A DNA stretch of 64,000 nt, taken from contig CANUEZ040000164.1 in NCBI GenBank assembly GCA_948099385.1, positions 3,734,501-3,798,500 on the forward strand. The letters are read 5' to 3'. Position 1 is the stretch's first letter. Every line of letters starts with the position of its first letter. Made by a program: the position numbers and the translations under genes. This DNA comes from Fasciola hepatica. Its lineage: Eukaryota > Platyhelminthes > Trematoda > Plagiorchiida > Fasciolidae. Of the stretch, positions 34,758-45,264 are shown in pieces. The notes beneath the pieces are model-generated. The model was not told the DNA's origin. It made no database searches and saw only the letters and a list, made by a program, of their open reading frames with translations.

Positions 34758-35735
34758 ATGACACGCTTTTCTGACCCGTGTCTTTCACCTAAGTGCGGAA
34801 AACGTGTAGTAAATGGTATGGAGTGCGAGGTAGACAAGAGGTGGGCTCACCCAAGGTGTTCAGGTGTAGCAAAAGACATCAATGTCTATTATAAACAGAA
34901 CCCACGGACTGAATGGGTCTGTGCCCCTTGCAAGGGGGCGGCTAATCTGGCCCTTAAACTGCAAGATCAAGGGCGAGACCAAGGCCCACCAGGTAGTACA
35001 TCAGTCATAATCCCCAAACCACCGCAAGCAGGTTGCAAGAAGTCGTTTGCGGAAGTAGTAGCCACACCCGAGTGGACAGTTATCAGAACGAGTGGAACAG
35101 TTCCGAGAGCTTGCCAGGCGGTCGTTGCCTCAACTCCTTTGAAGCAGACCGACGAGGGCCGGTGGACTGAGCAGAAGCCAAGAAGAGCAAGGCAGGTCAA
35201 AGAGAAGATTGACCGTAGTATAGCGAAGGATGGGTTAACTAAGTTGGATGACCCTACTCTTCTGGAATTGGAAAACAAGGTGAAGGCTCTACAGAGGCAG
35301 ATCTTGTCGATGGGCAGGGTCCGAGGCCACAGGCTCCTGATCCTAAATCAGGAAGAACCCTTTATAAGGGAACCGAAAGCCAGTCAAGACACAGATAGGA
35401 GGAGGGTCCGCGATATACTGCGAATCGCAGGTGATCCGTACCTTACTACTCTAAGAAGGGTGCACAGAGTGGGGACATGGAAGTCACCACTCGGGAACAA
35501 AGGCGATCGTCGTGTGAGACCAATCCTAGTGGAGTTCGCTGATGAAGCCACCCGGGATAAACTGCTGGCGAGGGCAGCAATAGTGGCTCACATCAGCAAG
35601 CGTAAATACCAACTTGTGCCGGACTGGCATAGAGTAAAGCCTGGTGGTCTAGCTCCGAGGGTCAACCTTGCGCGACCGGCCAGGGCGCTGGTGAGAATTC
35701 AAAAAGTTCAGCGGAATGCCGTACTCGGCTTTTAG
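34758..35735 (+). CDS. LINE ORF1 with PHD-like zinc finger, L1
   Basis: An open frame of 325 codons. Residues 8-58 form a PHD-like cysteine pattern: C8, C13, C23, H32, C35, then WVCAPC at 54-59. Against the homologous finger in LINE D, where the C-x2-C-x3-H-x2-C step is intact, one cysteine is replaced (CEVDK). Residues 165-185 (LLELENKVKALQRQILSMG) are a short coiled coil. An RRM-like region follows (RLLILNQEE, VRDILRIAGDP, RVHRVGTW, RPILVEFADEATRDKLLARA). PHD-like ORF1 proteins are known in CR1 LINEs; the role is RNA binding in the retrotransposition complex. The frame is intact but belongs to a dead element. Confidence 0.8.
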   Translation: MTRFSDPCLSPKCGKRVVNGMECEVDKRWAHPRCSGVAKDINVYYKQNPRTEWVCAPCKGAANLALKLQDQGRDQGPPGSTSVIIPKPPQAGCKKSFAEVVATPEWTVIRTSGTVPRACQAVVASTPLKQTDEGRWTEQKPRRARQVKEKIDRSIAKDGLTKLDDPTLLELENKVKALQRQILSMGRVRGHRLLILNQEEPFIREPKASQDTDRRRVRDILRIAGDPYLTTLRRVHRVGTWKSPLGNKGDRRVRPILVEFADEATRDKLLARAAIVAHISKRKYQLVPDWHRVKPGGLAPRVNLARPARALVRIQKVQRNAVLGF

Positions 35736-35763
35736 GCCCCTACCCCGACAGTAGTAAAGAAGC

Positions 35764-37610
35764 CACGTGTGAGGTCAGGAATAGTTGTAAATGAAGACAA
35801 GTTGGAAGACGAAAATTAGAGGCACTGTCCGAAGATAGAAGACAGCGCGACCACTGCCACTCTGAATGTTTTGGCAAATCCTATAGAGATGAATTGGGAG
35901 CCGTCGGAAGTTCTGGATCGTCAGTTGGCTTCATGCACACTAGTGGGGACATCCGAAGCGAAAAACGTGCCATCATTTTAAGCGTTGCGCCTGAGAAACA
36001 GACAGGAGTGAATAACAAGGGACACCTAGGCGACAAAGCAAACGCGGTGGTGTTATATACTAACGCGTGTAGTATAAGAAACAAACGGACGGAACACGCC
36101 AAAACCGCTAAAGAGAAGAAAACGTCAATAGTTGCTGTCATGGAAAAGTGGCTTTCTGAAGAAGACCATGGGCCAGGCCTAATAAGTAACGGTTTTGCAG
36201 TCTATAGGCGGGATCGAGAACAGGATCACTCTGGTGGTGCAGTAACCATCCTCGGTAGGTCAGGTAAAAACCACCTTGAGTCTCAGACAAAGATGTGCGC
36301 TTGAAATATCCAGTTATGCGCCGTTACGATCATCCTTCCAGGCAGAAGGGTTAACGTTGTCTGTGTCTACAGGGCACCAAGTACAAACCACGAAGAGGAC
36401 GTTTGTTTACTGCGGACTTTGACTGAACTAGTTAAGGACGCACAAAAGACCCTCATTTTGGGTGACTTCAATCTCCCGCACATCGACTGGGTGGCTGAGG
36501 TCTGCGTGCCGGGATTGGAGGAGCAATCCTACTTAGAATGGCTGCATGATAACGCTTTGCATCAGCATATTAGGGAGAATACCAGGTATAGGACTGGATG
36601 CGTTCCATCCTTGCTGGATCTAGCTATAACGAACTTCCCCAACGATGTGTCTGGACTGCATTATTGTGCACCACTGGGCAAGAGTGACCACGTGTGTGTC
36701 AAAATCGTCCTATGCATGCGGCAACCCAAGGTACCTTCAAGGCCGGTCAGACACTTCGATAGTATGGACATGGATAGGCTTCGTAATGAGGCGATGGGTT
36801 TGACCTGGGACACGACGGCGGAGGCTACTGTGGAGGAGCGCTGGCAGGCCATAAAGGGATCCCTGACTGCCCTACAGAAAGAGTTCGCACCCGTAAAACG
36901 AAGGAGTGGGCAGGGCAAACCCATGTGGTGGAAGGCTGCAGTAGACAAGGCCATCAGACGTAGAAACCACTCCTGGAACCAGTACAAAGCTTCCGGCAGT
37001 CAGCTAGTCTGATACCGCTATACAGAGCTGGGAAACGAGACTGTAAGCCTTCTGAGAACTTCCAAGCAGGAATTTGAGCTTAAATTGGCCCAGTCTGTAA
37101 GACAACAGCCGAAAAGATTCTACAGCTATGAACAGTCGAAAGGTTCAACAAGAAATGCCGTGGGTCCGTTATCCACTAGAGACCACGGTATTGTCACTGA
37201 TGACCAGGGCAAAGCACACACCCTGGAGGGAATACCTTGGTAGTGTACATAGAATGGATAGTGGGGTACAAGTAGATCTGGATCTGGTTCATCCTTCTCC
37301 TCAGTTAAACGGGATAGACCTCTCAGAGGAGAGCGCGCGTAAGTACCTGCAGGAGTTAAACAGCCACAAGTCAGCGGACCCAGATTGCATTCACCCAGCT
37401 ACCCTCAAGCAGTTGGCGAATATAATAGCTCCATCGGTATGCAGACTGTACAGACCCACTTTGGACCAGGGTAAGCTGCCTCAGAACTGGAAAGTCGCGG
37501 CAGTCATGGCGGTACATAAGAGTGGGCCTAAGTCGGCTATGGATAAGTACAGGCCGGCAAACCTAACTAGCATCCTATGTAAAGTCCTGGAGAAGATCGT
37601 CCGTGCCCAC
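35764..37610 (+). pseudogene. LINE ORF2 of L1, endonuclease and start of RT
   Basis: EN pieces: VLYTNACSIRNKR and VAVMEKWLSEED (35894-36304; the usual TETW reads MEKW), then after a frameshift ILGDFNLPHIDW and LGKSDHVCVKIV (36419-37012). A stop at 37012 and further frameshifts lead to the RT entry with SADPDCIHPATLKQLA and WKVAAVMAVHKSGPKSA (37128-37610). The frame is cut at 37610 by the BEL LTR after VLEKIVRAH. Confidence 0.85.
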
Positions 37611-37988
37611 TGTAACAACCGGTCGTGGAAAATCTTCCTTTTTAACCCTCGCGATTCAGTGTTTTTCCTAACATCACTCATTTGCCTACACTATTGACTT
37701 GTCTTCACGAAGTGGCTGTTTCTATCGACCAATTGTCGTTTGTTCACGCCCAGAACGCTAATTTGGCGCATCCTTGTTCAGGACCTGCGTGACGCACGTG
37801 CTGTTTGCTCACACGCTGATATTTGGTTCCTCGTTGTTGAGTCTTTGTGGCCGTATTATTGAGGTTTGTATTTTCTTGATGTCATTGTTTATGTAATAAT
37901 CTAGTATCGTAGAATATCGCGGATAACCGTCTTTTGATTTCGGGATCCGTTGCGAATTTGGCTACGCATTGCTCAAACGTTCGTTGCA
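37611..37988 (+). repeat. 5' LTR of B3
   Basis: Starts TGTAAC, ends CGTTGCA (GTTACA expected from the inverted terminal hexamer). By eye identical to the 3' LTR over about the first 355 bases, with five differences in the last 22. Confidence 0.9.
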
Positions 37989-38006
37989 ATACTCAATATA
38001 CCGATT

Positions 38007-38024
38007 TGGAACGAGAAAAACACA
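38007..38024 (+). promoter_or_regulatory. Candidate tRNA primer-binding site of B3
   Basis: TGGAACGAGAA begins 18 nt after the 5' LTR; B2 has TGGAACGAGAA at the matching place. A PBS begins TGG because it pairs with tRNA CCA. The tRNA is not identified and the offset from the LTR is larger than usual. Confidence 0.35.
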
Positions 38025-38028
38025 CGAA

Positions 38029-38943
38029 ATGCCAGGGAAAGGATCGAAAACATTGGAAGCAGGACAGAATGTAACACGGCAAGTCTCCGGGGAGGTTTTG
38101 GGTACGCTTGATTCTTTAGTTAATGTTAGATCGCCTAATCCGGCCAGTGCTAGTTCATGTGTTAATGAAAGCAATATGGACCGTAAGGATGCTGATTTAT
38201 ACAGGCTGAGAATACTAGACCTGAAACAACAGTTACTATCGGCTAGATTACAGGCACGGGAAGCAGAAAAGAAGTGTACACAGAAAGAGCAAGAGCACGA
38301 GGCCAGCGACTACGACACTTCCGATAGATCAGTGTACAATAAGATAGGGAACCCCACGCCGGTAGCCGACTACAAACCATCGTCGATCGATTTGCCTGGA
38401 GTGGAACTAACGGTTTTTGACGAGCGAGCTGAACAATATTGCAAGTTTGTCAAGCAGTTCAAAATGATCGTTGAAAAAAAGGTAACCGACCTTGGGCAAA
38501 GGCTTCTCTACCTTACTCACTACTGTCGAGGCCGAGCAAGAGAAGCTATCGACGGGTTTACCATGCTCGACCCAGAACAAGGCTAAACAAGGGCAAGGAA
38601 GATTCTAAGGGACTTGTTTGGCCAACCGTTCAAAGTAGCTCGTAACCTAATAGAGAGCTTGATGGTAGAGGCAAAGAGAACCAAGGGCGACGTATACACA
38701 ATGGCCGACCTGGTGATTAAGATGCATAACTACTCAACAGCCCCCGACCATTTAGGTCACAGGGCTGACCTAGATGCAATGCGCACTCTGGAGAACATGA
38801 TCCGTCACCTTTCTCCAGAACTACAGGGTCGGTGGGCGGAAGAAGCAGAATGGATGAGCCGAAGCGACAGGGAAGCTAAATTCGAAGACCTGACCGAATA
38901 CTTGGACAGGCAAACCAAGATAGCTGACAGCAGATTCGGCTGA
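38029..38943 (+). pseudogene. BEL gag, B3
   Basis: Start ATG at 38029 (MPGKGSKTLEAGQ), supported by the same start in B1 and B2; an upstream in-frame ATG lies in the LTR. A charged probable coiled coil follows (LRILDLKQQLLSARLQAREA). Then the conserved gag core: EQYCKFVKQF, RLLYLTHYCRGRAREAIDGF, a TAA stop at 38584-38586, and in the same frame FGQPFKVARNLIESLMVEAK, HLSPELQGRWAEEA and LTEYLDRQ to a stop at 38941. The structural protein would form the virus-like particle. Confidence 0.85.
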
Positions 38944-39153
38944 CTCATCCGGGACAGCAACCGGGCAAACAAGCCCAGTACTAGCCAAGTCCAAACCCCT
39001 GCACGGGAACATCCAAAATACCAGCCTTGGACCAATACACATGCCATTCCAAGCTATGTTATCGCGCAACCCAATTTCAGATTCTGCAGTGCTAGCTATG
39101 GACTACCAGAATGCCCCAAGTTCGGCAACGACACAACAGACGAACGATGGGTA

Positions 39154-39642
39154 ATGGCGAGGATTGCAGGAGCGTGTTTTATTTGTCTCAACACCACACA
39201 CCGGGCGGCAGCTTGTGGGACAAGGAACCGATGTGGATACGAGGGCTGCACGGGCAGACACCATCGGCTGCTGCATCAGACGAGAGTAACCTTACCCGAG
39301 ACGAGTACCAAGCCCGGCTTTATTTGTTCAACTTCACGATCTACCAGAAAACCAGTACGTTTAGGCGTAGTTGCCGTGGGAGTAGTGACCTCAACAGGAG
39401 TGGCCAAAGCGTTGGCCTTCATAGATAGTGGCTCGGATACCACGCTTGTATGGAAGGAGTTCGCAGAGAGATATGGGATCAGAGGGAATAAATCCTCATT
39501 AGCTGTAAGCACAGTGAGTGTCACCGAAGTCGTCCAGTCAACCAAACTGCCCCTACAACTCGTTTCCTTGGTCGTCAACCATAGAGCAGAAACCTTAGAA
39601 GCATTCGCCATAAAGGACCTGTTGATGAAAGCACCTCAGTAA
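39154..39642 (+). pseudogene. BEL zinc knuckles and aspartic protease, B3
   Basis: An open 162-codon frame. Cys/His clusters CFICLNTTHRAAAC and CGYEGCTGRHHRLLH are typical of the nucleic-acid-binding region between gag and protease in BEL/Pao elements. The protease signature FIDSGSDTTLVWKEFAERYG follows, then SSLAVSTVS. A stop at 39640 separates it from the following linker, which continues in the same frame. Confidence 0.85.
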
Positions 39643-40200
39643 TTGCAATCGATTCTGACTCAGTTGTCGCATCTCGAGGGGATTTCGATCGAGGAGTGGC
39701 AGAGTGACGAAATTGATCTGCTGGTTGGCTGTGATATACCGGAAGCTCATTGGGTTCTGGATCAAGTTATAGGAAGCCGAAAAGCACCCTATGCAGTAGG
39801 CACCACATTCGGTTGGACTTTATATGGTAGTACAGACGGCAGATGCGGCAAACAAATCCAAATCAACTGCACTTCGGTGGAAACGGCGAACATCGAACAG
39901 ACATTTCAACAATTGCATAACACCTAATATGCCGACCTGGCCATGAATAGGGATGCCCCATCACGAGAAGATAGGTTGGCTTTGGAAATGGTAGCCGAGA
40001 ACGTCAAGTGTGCAAAAGGTCGTTTCGAGGTTCCTGGCCCGTGGAGACCCAACATGAAACCCATGCCAAACAGCCGAGAAATGGCTCCGAAAAGGTTAGG
40101 CTTCCTCAAAACCAGGCTGCGCCGGGAACCACAATTAAGGATAGAATATACGCGAGCCATGCAACATAACATCGACTTGGGTTATATAGAATAGTAGATA
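39643..40200 (+). pseudogene. BEL protease-RT linker, B3
   Basis: IDLLVGCDIPEAHWVLDQVI, GSRKAPYAVGTTFGWTLYGS and then, after one stop, RLALEMVAENVKCAKGRFEV and PWRPNMKPMPNSREMAPKRL. These blocks precede RT in BEL/Pao pol. Two adjacent stops close the frame at 40194. Confidence 0.8.
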
Positions 40201-40234
40201 CAGCGGTTATCAGCGCAAATTTGAGGTGGTACCT

Positions 40235-40950
40235 ACCCCATCACCCGGTCGTGAACCCAAAGAAACCGGAGAGGGTCAGAGTGGTTTTCGGCTGTGCCGC
40301 GAAATGTCAGGGTGTGTAACTCAACGACCATATACTACAGGGCCCAGACTGGACAACACCACTAGTTGAGGTTTTATGTCGTTTTCGGCTGGGAAAAGTA
40401 GCCTTCCCTGCGGACATACGTGAAATGTTTCTACAAGTAAAGATGGCCGTTAAAGATGGGGAAGCCTTTCATCTTCTCTGGTGGCCTGAGAATGACACAA
40501 ACCGCGCACGTGACGAGTACAGGCTGACCGTTCATCCCTTTGGGACGGTTTCATTTCCCTTCTGCGCTAATTTTTTCCTCCGGGAAACCCTCCAGCTTTT
40601 CTGCGGCACCAGCAGCTTGTTAGGAAGAGCAATGGACCACTTCTACGTGGGCGATTTTTTGTGCTCCTTTGACGATCCAAATGCTGCTATTCTTTATATG
40701 ACCGAACTGATCGGCACTCTAAATGCCGGAGGATTCAACCTCACTAAATGGACCTCGAACAGCCAAGAGGTGCTCAATGTTATAACAAAGCCGAGAAAAT
40801 GGAGTGTAAGAGAGAGCTTTTGGGATCCTCTTCACAAACGGAGCGCACGCTTGGTCTTCATTGGACGAATTCATTTTCAATCTAGACCTACCCAAACAAC
40901 CAGTCACACGGAGAGGGATCCTATCATCAGTCTCAAGCCTCTATGACCTC
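40235..40950 (+). pseudogene. BEL reverse transcriptase, B3
   Basis: Broken frames read [31 protein letters not shown], then the open frame 40425-40946 with FLQVKMAVKDGEAFHLLWW, YRLTVHPFGTVSFPFCANF and the active-site block DHFYVGDFL (codons at 40644-40655). The family motif is YVDD; here the first catalytic Asp is Gly, so polymerase activity would be lost even without the frameshifts. ILYMTELIGTLNAGGFNLTKW follows as expected. Confidence 0.85.
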
Positions 40951-41763
40951 CTAGGTTTCGTTTCGCCATGGCTGTTACCGGGAAAGTGCTTGCTGCAATA
41001 GCTGTGCCAAGGAAGGATAGGTTGGGACGAACCTCTCCAGGATGACGACGATAAGCGATGGAGCGACTGGCTGCACAGTCTGGAGTAACTTGGGGAGATA
41101 AAAATACGAAGACGCTTAACAGGTATCAAGTGCACGAACGACGCCCAACTCCACTTATTCTCCGATGCATCAGAAATAGGCTACGAGCTAGTTGCCCGCG
41201 GCAGCTGGGTTGACGCGAATGGTGGGTGGCACAGCCAGATACTATTCGCAAAGGCGCGAGTGGCTCCACTGAAAACTGTGTCGATTCCAAGGCTGGAACT
41301 GACGGTAGCAGTACTGGCCGTGAAAGCCGCGGGGCTGATTGGGAGATGCTTCGACCAGATAGACTGGGGAACGAACTTTCGGACGGACTCAGCCACGGTA
41401 CTTCATTACATGAACAACACTAACACTCGTTTTACCACTTTCGTGGCCAACAGACTCACTATAATCCACGAGTCGACTAAAACCGATCAATGGCACTATG
41501 TAAAATCCGCCAGTAACCCGGGCGACTTCTGCTCAACGGGCCTGAAAACACTAAAGAGGTTACGGATATGGACAATGGGACCGGACCTCCTAACGGCAAC
41601 TAAAGAGATGTGGTCAAAGCTAATAATATCCAAGGCTGATGATGATGATATCGAGACTAAAAGACCGATACCGGCTATAAACTTCACGGGAAGTGTAAGC
41701 CTGGTAGAGAAACTGTGCCAATTCCCCAACTGGACAAAAATGTTAAGAGCCGCGGTCTCGTAG
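40951..41763 (+). pseudogene. BEL RNase H region, B3
   Basis: LYDLLGFVSPW then, after stops, LFSDASEIGYELVARGSW (first catalytic Asp), PRLELTVAVLAVKAA (Glu), and FRTDSATVLHYMNNT (Asp), the usual RNase H triad context of BEL/Pao, followed by FVANRLTIIHE and WHYVKSASNPGDFCSTGL. Removes RNA from the RNA-DNA hybrid in an active element. One stop at 41761 precedes the integrase part. Confidence 0.85.
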
Positions 41764-41784
41764 ACACGGTACAAAGCACTCTTA

Positions 41785-42719
41785 TTGATTATGAAAGGCG
41801 CAAGACCACAAAACACATTGAACGTGGGGACAATACTACCGGGTGAGCTAAATCAAGCCGAACTCGACGTTCTACGCCTACTACAACTAGACCTTTTCCC
41901 GTCCGAGGCCCGCAAGCTAGCCAGGACAGATGATAAGACCAAAGGAAGCAGGCTGTTTCACAGTAGTATCGGAGCACTAAACCTTATGCTAATCAACGGA
42001 CTACTGAGGGTTGGAGCGCGGCTGACGAATTCAAGCCCAGAGTGCAAAACAAAACACCCCATAATAATCCCCGGTGACCACCATATAACGAGATGCCTGA
42101 TAGATCATGTACATCGAGAAGAGGGACAAGCAGGCCTGAATCACTTATTGAACAATATACGCCGACGATTTTGGGTGACAAAGGGACCAGCGACGGCCAA
42201 GCGAGTCATAGGCAACTGCACTACTTGTCGTCGCCGGAGAGTGGTAGCAGGCCAACAGATGATGGCCCCCTTCCAGCCGTAAGAGTTCAGCCGGGATGGT
42301 GCCCTTTCGTGGAAGTCGGCGTCGACTGCTTTGGCCCGGTACTCGTACGACATCAGAGGAGCACCCAAAAGAGATACGGCTGCCTGATAACACGCCTACA
42401 ATCCATAGCAGTCCACCTCGAAGTAGTGCATGACATGACAACCGATTCATTCCTAATGGCCCTTCAAAGGTTCATCGCAAGGCGGGGCGTCCCCAAGAAT
42501 ATGTACTTCGACAATAACTCGAACTTCGTTGGGGCTCATAAGGAGTTAGAGAAATGCTGGAGACACTTGGACACCGCCAAAATACAAAACCAGACCGTAG
42601 CAAAGAAGGTAGAATGGCACTTCAATCCACCTAATTCCAGTCGTCGTGGGGACGTTTGGGAAAGGCTGATACGATCGACTAGGAAAATACTCACAGCCCT
42701 GACCTCACAACAGACTCTC
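41785..42719 (+). pseudogene. BEL integrase, N-terminal and core, B3
   Basis: The zinc-binding domain reads HHITRCLIDHVHREEGQAGL then VIGNCTTCRRRR. After a frameshift at about 42280 the core has VGVDCFGPVLV (first Asp), KNMYFDNNSNFVGAHKEL (second Asp) and RRGDVWERLIRSTRK (Glu), so the D,D,E triad is present. The frame is interrupted at 42719 by an inverted solo LTR after ALTSQQTL. Confidence 0.85.
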
Positions 42720-43097
42720 TGTTACGAACGTTTGAGCAATGCGTAGCCAAATTCGCAACGGATCCCGAAATCAAAAAACGGTTATCCGTGATATTGTACG
42801 ATACTAGATTATTACAATAAACAATGACATAAAAATACACAAACCTCAATAATACGATCAAAAGGACTCAACAACGAGAAACCGAATAGCAGCGTGTGAG
42901 CAGACAGCACGTGCGTCACGCAGGTCCTGAACAAGGATGCGCCAAATTAGCGTTCTGGGCGTGAACAAACAACAATTGGTCCAGAAAAACAACCACTCCG
43001 TAAAGACAAGTCAATAGTGTATGGAAATGAGTGATGTTAGGAAAAACACTGAATCGCGAGGGTTTAAAAGGAGGATTTTCCACGACCGGCTGTTACA
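42720..43097 (-). repeat. Inverted solo LTR of the same BEL family inside B3 integrase
   Basis: 378 bp in reverse orientation to the host element, beginning TGTTACGAACG and ending GGCTGTTACA on the plus strand, which is the reverse of the LTR termini. Flanking 5-mers CTCTC (42715-42719) and CCCTC (43098-43102) are a target duplication with one mismatch. Removing it and one 5-mer joins SQQTL to DDETLITLLTEVEHILN, the normal integrase sequence. It differs from the B3 LTRs at roughly 25-30 positions. Confidence 0.9.
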
Positions 43098-43637
43098 CCC
43101 TCGATGACGAGACGCTGATTACTTTACTAACAGAAGTAGAACACATATTGAACAACAGACCACTGCTGCCATTCATCTCAGACCCGGAAAGCGAACCGGC
43201 ACTCACCCCCAACGACCTGTTATTACTCCGGTCAAACGCAGAAGTAACCATACCGAAAACCCTGCGCGGAAAGTACGTTGTTGGATGGAAACAAGTGAAC
43301 CACCTAGCACAGGCTTTCTGGAAACGATGGACGAGGGAGTACCTACCAACACTGCAGCTTCGGCAAGAGTGGATCTCCAAACAGAGGTCGTTCATATGTG
43401 GCGACCTGGTCATCCTCGTGGAGCCACTAGCATAAAGACGATTGGCCGGTTGGGGTGATCAAGGATTGTCGTACAGAAATCGATGGCCTCGTGCGCACGG
43501 TGGTAATGAGGGCGAATAAAGGAGACGTATTGCGAGATATACGATATTATGTCTACTTGAAGGTGTCAGTGACGCGGGCGAGGCCGACTCTACCTACCAA
43601 GCCATACCCATGTCTGCTGATACCAGATGAATCTTGA
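43098..43637 (+). pseudogene. BEL integrase C-terminal part, B3
   Basis: Resumes after the solo LTR with LDDETLITLLTEVEHILNNR, ALTPNDLLLLR, FWKRWTREYLPTLQLRQEW and GDLVILVEP, all standard BEL/Pao integrase C-terminal blocks. A frameshift/stop at 43433 separates a last piece (43455-43637, VMRANKGDVLRDI-like, YLKVSVTRARP). Confidence 0.85.
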
Positions 43638-44220
43638 GTTCATTTGTTTATTCCTTATGTATTCTCCTGTAGCACCCAACCCCCCACACAATCTTTGAAG
43701 TATATTTGTGTTTAATTTCATACAGCATTTACGATGTACTAGGGAGCTAATTGTCCAAACCTTAGCTCACCACACGACACGACACTGCATGTATAAGTAA
43801 CGGGGCTTAGGTCACACACACATGCCTACTTTTTACTCGTTTTTGCTACACAGCCTTTTGTTGACATCGCGGAAAGTCCTCCTTTGATGTGTAGTCATAC
43901 CTGTGATCCCATTGTACACCCCGGCCCACACACACTCACAAACACTCAATCAAGCAAATACATCCAGGACAGGACGGCCTTCACAAGGACAGCATCTACG
44001 TGTCCCCTTCACGCCCGCCATCGGTCATTTGGTCTTGTGGAAGATGTAGACTAGCTTCACGTCTATGTAGTCAATGGGTTAGGTGTGACCAGTAGTAGAA
44101 CGTTGACGACGAGCATTAGGCGTCCGCACTGACAGCAGGGCCTTGGTAGGTAGAAAGAATCAGTACCTTTATACCGAACCTTTGATTCTGCTAAGGATCC
44201 AGGAGGATTTTGGTGGGCGG
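43638..44220 (+). other. Non-coding 3' region of B3 with candidate polypurine tract
   Basis: No coding domain. The bases just before the 3' LTR (44201-44220, AGGAGGATTTTGGTGGGCGG) are G/A-rich with a T interruption and sit where the plus-strand primer tract is expected. Confidence 0.55.
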
Positions 44221-44598
44221 TGTAACAACCGGTCGTGGAAAATCTTCCTTTTTAACCCTCGCGATTCAGTGTTTTTCCTAACATCACTCATTTGCCTACA
44301 CTATTGACTTGTCTTCACGAAGTGGCTGTTTCTATCGACCAATTGTCGTTTGTTCACGCCCAGAACGCTAATTTGGCGCATCCTTGTTCAGGACCTGCGT
44401 GACGCACGTGCTGTTTGCTCACACGCTGATATTTGGTTCCTCGTTGTTGAGTCTTTGTGGCCGTATTATTGAGGTTTGTATTTTCTTGATGTCATTGTTT
44501 ATGTAATAATCTAGTATCGTAGAATATCGCGGATAACCGTCTTTTGATTTCGGGATCCGTTGCGAATTTGGCTACGCAATGTTCAAACGTGTGTTACA
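44221..44598 (+). repeat. 3' LTR of B3
   Basis: Starts TGTAAC and ends GTGTTACA, so the inverted terminal hexamers are intact here. The next base resumes L1 ORF2 (AGGTATGCTACCTCGAC). Confidence 0.9.
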
Positions 44599-45264
44599 TG
44601 AGGTATGCTACCTCGACTTTAGCAAGGCCTTCGACTCCGTTAATCATCGTCTCTTGCTATACGAGATGGAGACGTTCGGCATAGGTGGGCCAGTATTTAG
44701 GTGGCTGAAGGACTCCCTCTCCCACAGGACGTTTTACGTCAAAGTGGGGGACAGGTGCTCCAGCTTGGTGAATGTCACCAGTGGTGTACCTCAGGGATCC
44801 GTCCTAGGCCCGGCCCTATCTTGTTATTTAATAATGACCTGGCACCCGCTCTTCAGTCACCCAACTTTATTTTTGCGAATGATAAGAAGATTGTTGGATC
44901 TAAGGGTAGGGCGGACTTGGGCAGGGAAATAGGTACCGTTCCGAACTGGGCATACAAATGGGACTTACCTCTGAACGCTCAAAAAAGCCGTTTGTTGTCA
45001 AGGGCAACAGAGAGCCTAGCAGTCGCTCATGATCAAGGGCTATTCACCGTAGAGGCAGTCAGTAGGGTTAAAGACCTTGGGGTCATCATGAACAGTGACT
45101 TCAAATGGTCGGAGCAGTGCAACGCTGCTGCGCATAAGGCTCGTTGGGAGCTCTTCAGGCTGCGATCAGCTTTGTCTTGCCGGTAGCTGGAGGTATTCGT
45201 TCCTATTTACATGGTCATAGTACGACCTCACTTAGAAGGTAGCGTGCAGGCTTGGTCACCGTTC
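44599..45264 (+). pseudogene. LINE ORF2 of L1, RT catalytic part
   Basis: Resumes with EVCYLDFSKAFDSVNHRLLL and VTSGVPQGSVLGPAL, then frameshifts to LFNNDLAPALQSPNFIFAND (the catalytic FADD reads FAND), WDLPLNAQKS, VKDLGVIMNSDFKWSEQCN. It continues to RPHLEGSVQAWSPF, where the RTE insertion begins. Confidence 0.85.

Larger units (their letters stand above)
37611..44598 (+). mobile_element. BEL/Pao LTR retrotransposon B3, complete with two LTRs
   Basis: Two 378-bp direct LTRs (37611-37988, 44221-44598) flank gag, zinc knuckle, protease, RT, RNase H and integrase in BEL/Pao order. A candidate primer-binding TGG lies 18 nt after the 5' LTR and a G/A-rich tract lies just before the 3' LTR. Many frameshifts, a YVGD in place of YVDD and an inverted solo LTR inside integrase disable it. 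Flanking 5-mers (CCCAC and TGAGG) do not match, and about 135 bp of target LINE is missing. Confidence 0.9.
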
